DNA of 64,000 nt from Acinetobacter sp. B51(2017) (GTDB lineage Bacteria; Pseudomonadota; Gammaproteobacteria; Pseudomonadales; Moraxellaceae), in contig NZ_PJRJ01000002.1 in assembly GCF_003711395.1 (NCBI RefSeq), positions 114,790 through 178,789 of the forward strand. The letters are read 5' to 3'. Shown here in pieces: positions 20,537-28,119 of this stretch. Numbering within the stretch: position 1 is the stretch's first letter; every line of letters starts with the position of its first letter. The translations under genes and the position numbers were made by a program. The notes under the pieces were generated by a model. That model ran no database searches and had not been told where the DNA came from. It was given only the letters and a program-made list of their open reading frames with translations.

Positions 20537-20585
20537 GTCAATGGAATAGGCCTGCATTAAATCAAAATTGGCAAGGAGTCGTGAT

Positions 20586-21959
20586 ATGGACGTTGAACAG
20601 CATCAATTAAAAAAACAATTATCTAACCGCCACATTCAATTAATTGCTTTAGGGGGCGCGATTGGTACAGGTTTATTTTTAGGCCTATCGCAAACCATTC
20701 AATTGGCAGGGCCTTCGGTATTATTGGGTTATGCCATTGCAGGAATCATCGCCTTTTTAATTATGCGCCAACTGGGTGAAATGGTGGTGCATGAGCCAGT
20801 CAGTGGTTCTTTTAGTTATTTTGCCAATAAATACTGGGGAAAAATGGCCGGTTTTATTGCAGGCTGGAATTATTGGGTGCTGTATGTGTTGGTGAGTATG
20901 GCAGAGCTGAGTGCAATTGGTACCTTTATTCAGTTTTGGTGGCCGCATATTCCCACTTGGCTTAGTGCCTTAGCCTTTTTTATGGTGATGAATGGCATTA
21001 ATTTGGTGAATGTCAAATTTTTTGGTGAAAGCGAATTTGTATTTTCCATGATTAAAATTATTGCCATTTTAAGCATGATCGGCTTTGGGGTGTATTTATT
21101 AATCAGTGGTGGCGCGGGGTCACAAGCAGGTGTAGCCAATCTTTGGCAACATAGTGGCTTTTTTGCCGGCGGTAGCACTGGCTTTTTAATGGCCCTCGCG
21201 ATGATTATGTTTGCTTTTGGTGGCTTAGAGCTGATTGGCATTGCCGCCAGTGAAACCAAAGCACCTGAAACCACAATTCCTAAAGCGATTAACCAAATTG
21301 TCTATCGAGTGTTGATTTTTTATATTGGTGCCATTGGCGTGTTGTTATGCTTATATCCTTGGCATTTATTGGCACAAGGTGGCAGCCCCTTTGTATTGAT
21401 TTTTCAATCCTTAAACAGTCATGGGGTAGCCAATGTTTTAAATTTTGTAGTGCTCATTGCAGCAGTGTCGGTATATAACAGTTGTATTTATTGTAATACA
21501 CGGATGTTGCATGGCTTAGCTGAACAAGGTAATGCACCTGCAATCTTAAAACGTGTTAATCGCCGTGGTATTCCTGTATATGCAGTCTTATTTTCTGCGG
21601 CCATAACAGCCATTTGTGTAGTGATGAATTATTTGATTCCACAAGATGCATTTGCACTCTTAATGATGTTGGTCGTGTCAGCTTTGGTCATTAATTGGAT
21701 GATGATTGCTTTTACCCATTTAAAATTTCGTCAAGCGATGCTGAAAAGCCAACAAGTTACGCGCTTTAAAAGTCTGTATAGTCCACTCAGTAATTATGTA
21801 TGTATTGGCTTTATTGTCATGATTCTAGTGATTATGAGTCTGAGCCAGAGTATGCGTATGGCCGTGTTGTTAGTGCCAGTTTGGTTGGCTTTGCTCATCT
21901 TATTATATCGCTTTAAATATCAAAAAAAGCCAGTGGTTATTTCTAAATCAATCACTTAA
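20586..21959 (+). CDS. Amino-acid permease of the APC superfamily (AroP/PheP-like)
   Basis: 457 residues, twelve hydrophobic segments. The start LKKQLSNRHIQLIALGGAIGTGLFLG with SVLLGYAIAGIIAFLIMRQLGEMVV is the AAT-family consensus; FAFGGLELIGIAASETKAPETTIPKAIN is the conserved central motif. Relatives import aromatic or other bulky amino acids by proton symport, which fits the decarboxylase upstream. AAGGAG (20573-20578) 7 bp before the ATG at 20586 decides the start over an upstream TTG. It ends at a hairpin. Confidence 0.88.
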   Translation: MDVEQHQLKKQLSNRHIQLIALGGAIGTGLFLGLSQTIQLAGPSVLLGYAIAGIIAFLIMRQLGEMVVHEPVSGSFSYFANKYWGKMAGFIAGWNYWVLYVLVSMAELSAIGTFIQFWWPHIPTWLSALAFFMVMNGINLVNVKFFGESEFVFSMIKIIAILSMIGFGVYLLISGGAGSQAGVANLWQHSGFFAGGSTGFLMALAMIMFAFGGLELIGIAASETKAPETTIPKAINQIVYRVLIFYIGAIGVLLCLYPWHLLAQGGSPFVLIFQSLNSHGVANVLNFVVLIAAVSVYNSCIYCNTRMLHGLAEQGNAPAILKRVNRRGIPVYAVLFSAAITAICVVMNYLIPQDAFALLMMLVVSALVINWMMIAFTHLKFRQAMLKSQQVTRFKSLYSPLSNYVCIGFIVMILVIMSLSQSMRMAVLLVPVWLALLILLYRFKYQKKPVVISKSIT

Positions 21960-21963
21960 GCGT

Positions 21964-21993
21964 AAAAAAGATCCATATATTGGATCTTTTTTT
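21964..21993 (+). terminator. Terminator after the amino-acid permease
   Basis: AAAAAAGATCCA / TGGATCTTTTTT with a TATAT loop and a long T run. Confidence 0.85.
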
Positions 21994-22034
21994 TGGGATA
22001 TGGCCTGTAATACCTGTGGTCATATATCATCAAA

Positions 22035-22067
22035 GCGTCATAAAGCTGTAACTTATCTGTCATATTT
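22035..22067 (+). promoter_or_regulatory. Pho box (three 11-bp repeats) upstream of pstS
   Basis: Three consecutive 11-bp units at 22035-22045, 22046-22056 and 22057-22067, each opening with a CTGT[C/A]A-like core; the last is ctgtcatattt. The first 18 bases match the E. coli Pho-box consensus at about 14 positions. The 11-bp period is that of PhoB direct repeats, so activation of pst by PhoB under phosphate starvation is expected. Confidence 0.75.
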
Positions 22068-22151
22068 TAAAATCAAAATGCTCCTATCGAAAAAAGTACA
22101 TAACTTAACAATTCTAGTGCTGTACTTTCGGGCTAATCAAGAGAGATGAGA

Positions 22152-23174
22152 ATGCGCTTAACTCACATTGCAATCGCACTGGCAGCAGGTACTTTGGCAG
22201 CAACAACTGCGAATGCGGCACGAGACACAATTCAAATTGCTGGTTCTTCAACAGTTTTACCGTATTCAAGTATTGTGGCAGAAGAGTTTGGCAATACTTT
22301 CCCCCAATTTAAAGCACCTGTCGTTGGTTCTGGTGGTTCATCTGGTGGTTTAAAACAATTTTGTAATGGTGTGGGTGATAATACAATTGATGTGGCCAAC
22401 TCATCACGTCAAATTAAATCGACTGAATTAGAAAGCTGCCATCAGGCAGGCGTAAAACAAGTTTTAGAAATTAAAATCGGCTATGATGGTATTGTATTTG
22501 CCTCAAATGCTAAGAAAAGCGAATACAAATTAAAGCCTTATCATGTTTATGCGGCATTGGCAGCTGAATTACCATCAAAAGGTAAAATGGTGGCTAACCC
22601 GTATACGCATTGGAATCAAATTGATAAGACTCTGCCAAATGAGCCGATTACTTTAGTGATTCCTGCATCCAACCACGGTACGCGTGAAGTGTTCCAAGAA
22701 AAAATGGTCGATGCGGGCTGTAATGCTTATACTGCGATTAAAGCACTAGATAAAGATGCACATAAAGCAGCCTGCACCACATTCCGTAAAGACGGTCGTG
22801 TGGTCGAAATTTCAGGTGATTACACCGAAACATTGGCACGTTTAACCACTTCACCAAGTGCGGTAGGGGTGTTTGGTCTAGGTTTCTATGATCAAAACCG
22901 TGACAAGTTACGTGTGGCCACTGTAAATAATGTTGTACCATCTGAAAAAACCATTTTAAATGGCGCATACCCTGTATCTCGCCCATTGTTCTTCTATGTC
23001 AAGGGCGAACATTTAAAGTCAATTAAAGGCTTAAGTGAATTTACTGAATACTTCCTGAATCAAAAAGTTTCAGGCAAAGGTTCAAAACTTGAAAAAGCGG
23101 GCTTAATTGCATTGTCTGATGCAGAACGTGCACAAATTCTTGCCGATTTTAAAGCAGGTAAGGCAGTAAAATAA
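22152..23174 (+). CDS. pstS: Phosphate ABC transporter, substrate-binding protein
   Basis: 340 residues. Signal peptide MRLTHIAIALAAGTLAATTANA, then a type-II periplasmic binding fold: IQIAGSSTVLPYSSIVAEEF (phosphate-binding TGSST-like loop), VVGSGGSSGGLKQFCNG and, further on, IPASNHGTREVFQEKM. It captures phosphate and hands it to PstC/PstA. Two in-frame ATGs (22146 and 22152) compete; the second has a purine-rich site at usable distance, so it is taken. First gene of the operon, behind a Pho box and separated from pstC by a hairpin that would let pstS be made in excess. Confidence 0.93.
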   Translation: MRLTHIAIALAAGTLAATTANAARDTIQIAGSSTVLPYSSIVAEEFGNTFPQFKAPVVGSGGSSGGLKQFCNGVGDNTIDVANSSRQIKSTELESCHQAGVKQVLEIKIGYDGIVFASNAKKSEYKLKPYHVYAALAAELPSKGKMVANPYTHWNQIDKTLPNEPITLVIPASNHGTREVFQEKMVDAGCNAYTAIKALDKDAHKAACTTFRKDGRVVEISGDYTETLARLTTSPSAVGVFGLGFYDQNRDKLRVATVNNVVPSEKTILNGAYPVSRPLFFYVKGEHLKSIKGLSEFTEYFLNQKVSGKGSKLEKAGLIALSDAERAQILADFKAGKAVK

Positions 23175-23188
23175 TTAAGCTTAAAACG

Positions 23189-23225
23189 GCCAATGGAGGG
23201 ATGAGTCCCTGCATTGGCTTTTTTT
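23189..23225 (+). terminator. Hairpin terminator between pstS and pstC
   Basis: Long imperfect stem GCCAATGGAGGGA / TCCCTGCATTGGC (to 23218) followed by seven T's. Placed inside the operon, it probably reduces read-through, giving more binding protein than membrane subunits. Confidence 0.75.
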
Positions 23226-23266
23226 AAACCTTTTTTCAAGTCACTTGAAAAAATGCTGGAGAAGAC

Positions 23267-24646
23267 ATGAATCTGCTACTTATAGGCGTATTACTGGCTT
23301 TGATTGCCATTGGCTATCAGATCGGGTTACGCAAAAGTCGTCAATTAGCAGGTCAGGGCAATAACTCGGCAATGCTACATTCGCGTCCGGGTTATTATGG
23401 CGCGTTGGTGGCGTTATGGTGCGGTATCCCTGCCATTTTAATTTTGTTGCTATGGAACTTAATTGAGCCAAGTATTTTACGGCATGTGGTGATGGACAAT
23501 GTACCTGCCAATATTGCAGCGAGCTTAAACCCTGCAAGCACTGCAGTGTTAATGGATCGTGTGCAAGCGATTGCCTCAGGTTTTGGGGTTAGCGATCAAC
23601 CCGCAAGTTATGAACTTGCAGCCGCAGCAGAATTAGCCAAAATGGCAACTGTTGCTGCATTTGCAAAATTTGCAGTGGTTCTCGCAATTGCCATCGCAGG
23701 TTTAGTCATCGCTAAAAAACGCCTAAATCAACATTTCCGTGCCCGTAACCAAGTCGAAAAAGTGGTTAATGTCGCTTTAGCGTTATGTTCAGGTGTCGCG
23801 ATTCTCACCACCATCGGTATTGTGATGTCGATGTTTAGTGAAGCGATGCGCTTCTTTAGTTTTGTGAGCCCTCTAGATTTCTTCTTTGGTACAGAGTGGA
23901 ACCCTGGTTTTAGTACCTCAGGCAGTGCTGATGGTCAGTATGGTCTATTGCCACTGATTTGGGGCACATTAATGGTCAGTGGGATTGCGCTATTGGTGGC
24001 GGTGCCAGTGGGCTTAATGATCGCAATTTACTTAGCCGAATATGCATCTTCAAGTTTCCGTGCTTGGGCGAAACCTGCCATTGAAGTCTTAGCGGGTATT
24101 CCAACCATCGTCTATGGTGTATTTGCCTTAATGATCATGGGGCCGTTCTTTAAAATGTTGGGCGATATGGTTGGCCTAAACATTAACGCGACCAGTGCTT
24201 TAACCGCCGGTTTTGTGATGGGCATTATGATCATTCCCTTTGTTTCATCATTATCGGATGACATTATTACCCAAGTGCCACGCGCATTACGGGATGGCTC
24301 TTTAGGTTTAGGGGCAACCAAATCAGAAACCATTCGTCAGGTGGTTTTGCCCGCTGCACTCCCCGGTATTATTGGCGCATTCTTACTTGCAGCATCTCGT
24401 GCCATTGGCGAAACCATGATTGTAGTACTTGCAGCGGGCAATAGTCCATTACTGCATGCCAATCCATTAGAAGCAGTGTCTACGGTGACGATTACTATTG
24501 TCAATCAATTAACCGGTGATACGGATTTTGCTAGCCCACAAGCACTGGTAGCCTTTGCCTTAGGTTTAACCTTATTTGTGATTACTTTGGGTCTCAACAT
24601 CATTGCACTATACATCGTGCGTAAATATCGCGAGCAATACGAATGA
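23267..24646 (+). CDS. pstC: Phosphate ABC transporter permease PstC (long form)
   Basis: 459 residues, some 140 longer than E. coli PstC. The typical permease part is C-terminal, with the ABC-contact loop [38 protein letters not shown] (EAA motif). The extra N-terminal part has two more membrane helices (about 1-20 and 45-65) and a soluble loop, then a further helix near residues 145-165. This extended type is common in proteobacteria outside the enterics. It overlaps pstA by four bases (ATGA), so translation is coupled. Confidence 0.92.
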   Translation: [459 protein letters not shown]

Positions 24647-26031
24647 GTACATCTAATCCATCTACTGTACCGCAGTTTGACGCTGAGGCGGCTGCGAGCG
24701 CACGCGAGCAACGTAAACAAACCATTGCTAACTCTTTAGCCAAGCGTCACCGTAAAGAAAAACTCTTTCAAGCCTCAGGCTTTATGGCAGTCATTGCGGG
24801 TTTATTCTTTGTCGTATTGTTATTTAGCAGTATTTTAGCCAAAGGTTTGCCTGCATTTTGGCAAACCAGTATGACGCTACCCATTACTTTTGATGCGCAA
24901 ATTATTGATGCAGGCCCAAAACCAGTGCAACTGGCAGAGGAAAATCCAGCACAATATGAACAGCGTTATATTGCATGGCAAACCAAAATGGGCATGGTGG
25001 ATTGGGATGCTTTGATTGTGAATGCCATGATTGCCAAAGATCCAAGCATTGCCAATTACCGCGATGAATTGTCGAGTTTATATACCAGCTCAGAAGCATA
25101 TCGCTTACGTGATATGGTGTTTAAAGATCCAAGCCTCATTGGTCAAAGCAAAGAGATTAATTTACTGGCAGATGCCAATGTGGATGTTTGGTTAGCGGGT
25201 AATATTGATCGTTCACTTCCTGATGCACAGCAACAACTTAGCCCTGAAATCCGCCAGTTGGCAGATGATTTAAAAGCCAAAGGCGTACTTGAAAATAGCT
25301 TTAACACCAATATCTTCTATAGTGCCGACTCGCGTAGCTCACCTGCAACTTCTGGTTTGGCGGGTGCATTTATGGGCTCGTTATTTATGATGCTCATTGT
25401 GATTTTTATCTCGATTCCAATTGGTGTGGCATCTGCAATTTACTTAGAAGAATTTGCACCTAAAAATGTTCTGACGGACATTATTGAAGTCAATATTAAC
25501 AACCTTGCGGCAGTACCTTCTATCGTGTTTGGTTTACTCGGTGCCGCTATCTTTATTGGCTGGATGCATTTGCCATTATCTGCACCGTTAGTGGGTGGTT
25601 TGGTATTAAGCTTAATGACTCTACCTACTGTGATCATTACGACCCGTGCATCGTTAAAAGCCGTTCCGCCTTCGATCCGTCAAGCCGCTTTAGGTTTAGG
25701 CGCATCAAAAGTACAAACTGTGTTCCATCATGTATTACCTCTAGCACTGCCAGGTATTTTAACGGGTGCCATTATTGGTGTAGCACAGGCGCTGGGTGAA
25801 ACTGCACCACTGTTGTTAATTGGTATGAGTGCCTTTGTTGCCAGCGTACCTGCGACCCCATTTGATCAATCAACTGCACTTCCTGTCCAAATCTTCCTAT
25901 GGCAGGGCAATGAATTACGTAACTTCTTTGAAGGGCGTACAGCCGCAGCCATTATTGTGTTATTGGCGCTGATGATTAGCCTAAATGCTTTTGCAGTCTG
26001 GTTACGTAAAAAATTCGAAGTGCGTTGGTAA
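24643..26031 (+). CDS. pstA: Phosphate ABC transporter permease PstA (long form with DUF3333-type insert)
   Basis: 462 residues, about 165 longer than E. coli PstA. After a basic N-terminus (REQRKQTIANSLAKRHRKEK) and a first helix (residues ~46-66) comes a ~170-residue periplasmic region (LPITFDAQIIDAGPKPVQL ... SADSRSSPATSG), of the kind called DUF3333. Then five hydrophobic segments with the EAA loop SLKAVPPSIRQAALGLGASKVQTVFHHVLPLALPGIL. It forms the channel with PstC. Confidence 0.92.
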   Translation: MSTSNPSTVPQFDAEAAASAREQRKQTIANSLAKRHRKEKLFQASGFMAVIAGLFFVVLLFSSILAKGLPAFWQTSMTLPITFDAQIIDAGPKPVQLAEENPAQYEQRYIAWQTKMGMVDWDALIVNAMIAKDPSIANYRDELSSLYTSSEAYRLRDMVFKDPSLIGQSKEINLLADANVDVWLAGNIDRSLPDAQQQLSPEIRQLADDLKAKGVLENSFNTNIFYSADSRSSPATSGLAGAFMGSLFMMLIVIFISIPIGVASAIYLEEFAPKNVLTDIIEVNINNLAAVPSIVFGLLGAAIFIGWMHLPLSAPLVGGLVLSLMTLPTVIITTRASLKAVPPSIRQAALGLGASKVQTVFHHVLPLALPGILTGAIIGVAQALGETAPLLLIGMSAFVASVPATPFDQSTALPVQIFLWQGNELRNFFEGRTAAAIIVLLALMISLNAFAVWLRKKFEVRW

Positions 26032-26046
26032 TTGAGGATAAAATTG

Positions 26047-26916
26047 ATGAATACTGTATTGGATAATGTGAAATCTGTGACTGAAAAGCAAACCACGTCG
26101 CCAAGCCACACCTTTCAAGTGCATAGCACAACTGCCGAAAAATCGCAGCAAGCAGCCAAAAATGTCAAACTCAGTGCATCTGATGTACATGTATATTATG
26201 GCGAAACTGAAGCGATTAAAGGTATTGACTTAAGCATTTATGAAAATGAAGTGATTGCTTTTATTGGGCCATCAGGTTGCGGTAAATCGACATTTTTACG
26301 TACCTTAAACCGTATGAATGACACTATTGATTCATGTCGCGTCACGGGTAAAGTCATGCTCGACAACCAAGACATTTATGATCCAAACTTAGATGTGGTG
26401 TTGTTACGTGCGCAAGTGGGCATGGTATTCCAAAAACCCAACCCATTTCCAAAGTCCATTTTTGATAACGTGGCATACGGCCCTAAATTGCATGGTTTGG
26501 CGCGTGATAAATATGATTTAGAAGAAATTGTTGAAAGCAGCTTACGTAAAGCAGGTCTTTGGGATGAAGTAAAAGATCGTCTGAATCAAGCAGGTACAGG
26601 TTTATCGGGTGGTCAGCAACAGCGTTTATGTATTGCGCGTACTATTGCGGTCAGCCCTGAAGTTATCCTAATGGATGAGCCGTGTTCAGCACTTGATCCA
26701 ATTGCCACTGCTAAAGTCGAAGAGCTAATTTCTGAGTTATCAACGCAGTACACCATTGCCATTGTGACGCATTCGATGCAACAAGCAGCGCGTGTATCAG
26801 ATCGTACAGCTTACTTTCACTTGGGGGATTTAATTGAAGTCAACTCAACTGAAAAAGTCTTTACTCAGCCTGATCATCAGTTAACAGAAGCCTATATTAC
26901 AGGTCGTTTTGGTTAA
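26047..26916 (+). CDS. pstB: Phosphate ABC transporter ATP-binding protein
   Basis: 289 residues: Walker [11 protein letters not shown]-loop [19 protein letters not shown] (the PstB-specific form), signature [13 protein letters not shown], Walker [15 protein letters not shown]-loop [11 protein letters not shown]. About 40 residues of low-complexity sequence precede the ATPase core, more than in E. coli. GAGG 8 bp before the ATG at 26047 decides the start over an upstream TTG. The operon ends at a hairpin just after; no phoU follows, unlike in E. coli. Confidence 0.95.
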   Translation: MNTVLDNVKSVTEKQTTSPSHTFQVHSTTAEKSQQAAKNVKLSASDVHVYYGETEAIKGIDLSIYENEVIAFIGPSGCGKSTFLRTLNRMNDTIDSCRVTGKVMLDNQDIYDPNLDVVLLRAQVGMVFQKPNPFPKSIFDNVAYGPKLHGLARDKYDLEEIVESSLRKAGLWDEVKDRLNQAGTGLSGGQQQRLCIARTIAVSPEVILMDEPCSALDPIATAKVEELISELSTQYTIAIVTHSMQQAARVSDRTAYFHLGDLIEVNSTEKVFTQPDHQLTEAYITGRFG

Positions 26917-26933
26917 GCCACAGTGCAATAAAC

Positions 26934-26955
26934 AGAGCCTTCGGGCTCTTTTTAT
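26934..26955 (+). terminator. Terminator after pstB
   Basis: AGAGCC (26934-26939) / GGCTCT (26944-26949) with a TCG-type loop and TTTTTATTT. Confidence 0.8.
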
Positions 26956-27027
26956 TTGTAAAAAACATTGAATTTTATTTAATTTGACCTCATGTTAAAT
27001 ACCAATAAAAAATGATACGAGAGATGT

Positions 27028-27990
27028 ATGCTATTTCATGTACCCAAAGTTCCTGCCGAAATTTCTATTAGCCACCTAAATGCGCGTGTCAATGAACAAC
27101 GTAAAAAAATTGCGCAAATGACGGCCTCTAAATTGGAACTGTTACAATTTAATCAGCAGCTCTCCAAAGAAGCGCGGGCGCGTAAGAAAAACAATGAAAA
27201 AGTGTATGTAATCGATTTTACTGGAGATACTGCGGCCTCAGCTGTAGAAAGCTTACGTGAAGAAATTACTTTAATTTTAGCCACCGCGACAGCGGGGCGT
27301 GACCGCGTGGTACTACGTTTAGAAAGCCCAGGTGGTATGGTACATGGTTATGGTTTAGCAGCAGCGCAATTGGTGCGTTTACGTGAAGCAGGTTTTCATT
27401 TGACCATTTGCGTCGATAAAGTCGCGGCCAGTGGCGGTTATATGATGGCGTGTATTGCTAACCAAATTATTTCTGCACCTTTTGCTGTGGTGGGTTCAAT
27501 TGGGGTGGTGGCACAAGTGCCTAACTTTAACCGATTGCTAAAAGAACATAATATTGATTTTGAACTGTACACCGCAGGCGAGTACAAACGTACTGTGACG
27601 ATGTTTGGTGAAAACACTCAAGAGGGCAAAGCCAAATTTGAACAAGAATTACAACAAACCCATGCCTTATTTAAGCACTTTGTGGAACAATATCGTAATC
27701 AGCTCAATGTTGAACAGGTAGCAACAGGCGAGCATTGGTATGGGCAAGATGCCTTAGACTTAAAACTGGTTGATGAGCTTAAAACCTCGGATGAGTATTT
27801 ACTCAGTTTATTAGATAAACATGATGTTTATACCATTCATACCCGTAAAAAACCGACTTTAGGTGAAAAGTTAGGCTTACAAGCTGCCCAAATTGCCCAG
27901 GGTTTCGTGCCAAGTATAGTTAATAAAGTTTTAGACAGCTTAGTGAAAGCCAATAATAATTTGGTGCAACTGCGTGACCCGCAGCTTTAG
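27028..27990 (+). CDS. sohB: SohB-like S49 peptidase lacking the usual N-terminal membrane anchor
   Basis: 320 residues. The S49 (signal peptide peptidase A-like) core is closely related to E. coli SohB: LESPGGMVHGYGLAA, VDKVAASGGYMMAC with the catalytic Ser135, IGVVAQVPNFNRLLKE, TAGEYKRTVT with the catalytic Lys187, ATGEHWYGQDAL. E. coli SohB begins with a membrane helix; here the N-terminus (MLFHVPKVPAEISISHLNARVNEQRKKIAQM) is hydrophilic and helical, so the protein may be cytoplasmic or peripheral. No upstream frame restores a helix. Single gene with its own terminator. Confidence 0.9.
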   Translation: MLFHVPKVPAEISISHLNARVNEQRKKIAQMTASKLELLQFNQQLSKEARARKKNNEKVYVIDFTGDTAASAVESLREEITLILATATAGRDRVVLRLESPGGMVHGYGLAAAQLVRLREAGFHLTICVDKVAASGGYMMACIANQIISAPFAVVGSIGVVAQVPNFNRLLKEHNIDFELYTAGEYKRTVTMFGENTQEGKAKFEQELQQTHALFKHFVEQYRNQLNVEQVATGEHWYGQDALDLKLVDELKTSDEYLLSLLDKHDVYTIHTRKKPTLGEKLGLQAAQIAQGFVPSIVNKVLDSLVKANNNLVQLRDPQL

Positions 27991-28013
27991 AATTAAGCGA
28001 TAAAGCGACATCA

Positions 28014-28039
28014 AAAACCAGCAATATGCTGGTTTTTTT
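28014..28039 (+). terminator. Terminator after sohB
   Basis: AAAACCAGCA / TGCTGGTTTT with an ATA loop and seven T's. Confidence 0.85.
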
Positions 28040-28119
28040 GTTTTAAGCGTTGTCGGGTTTTTAAGCTTTTGATAAGTTAGAGCCTTTAGCATGATGCTAG
28101 TGAAAACCTTGAGGATTCT

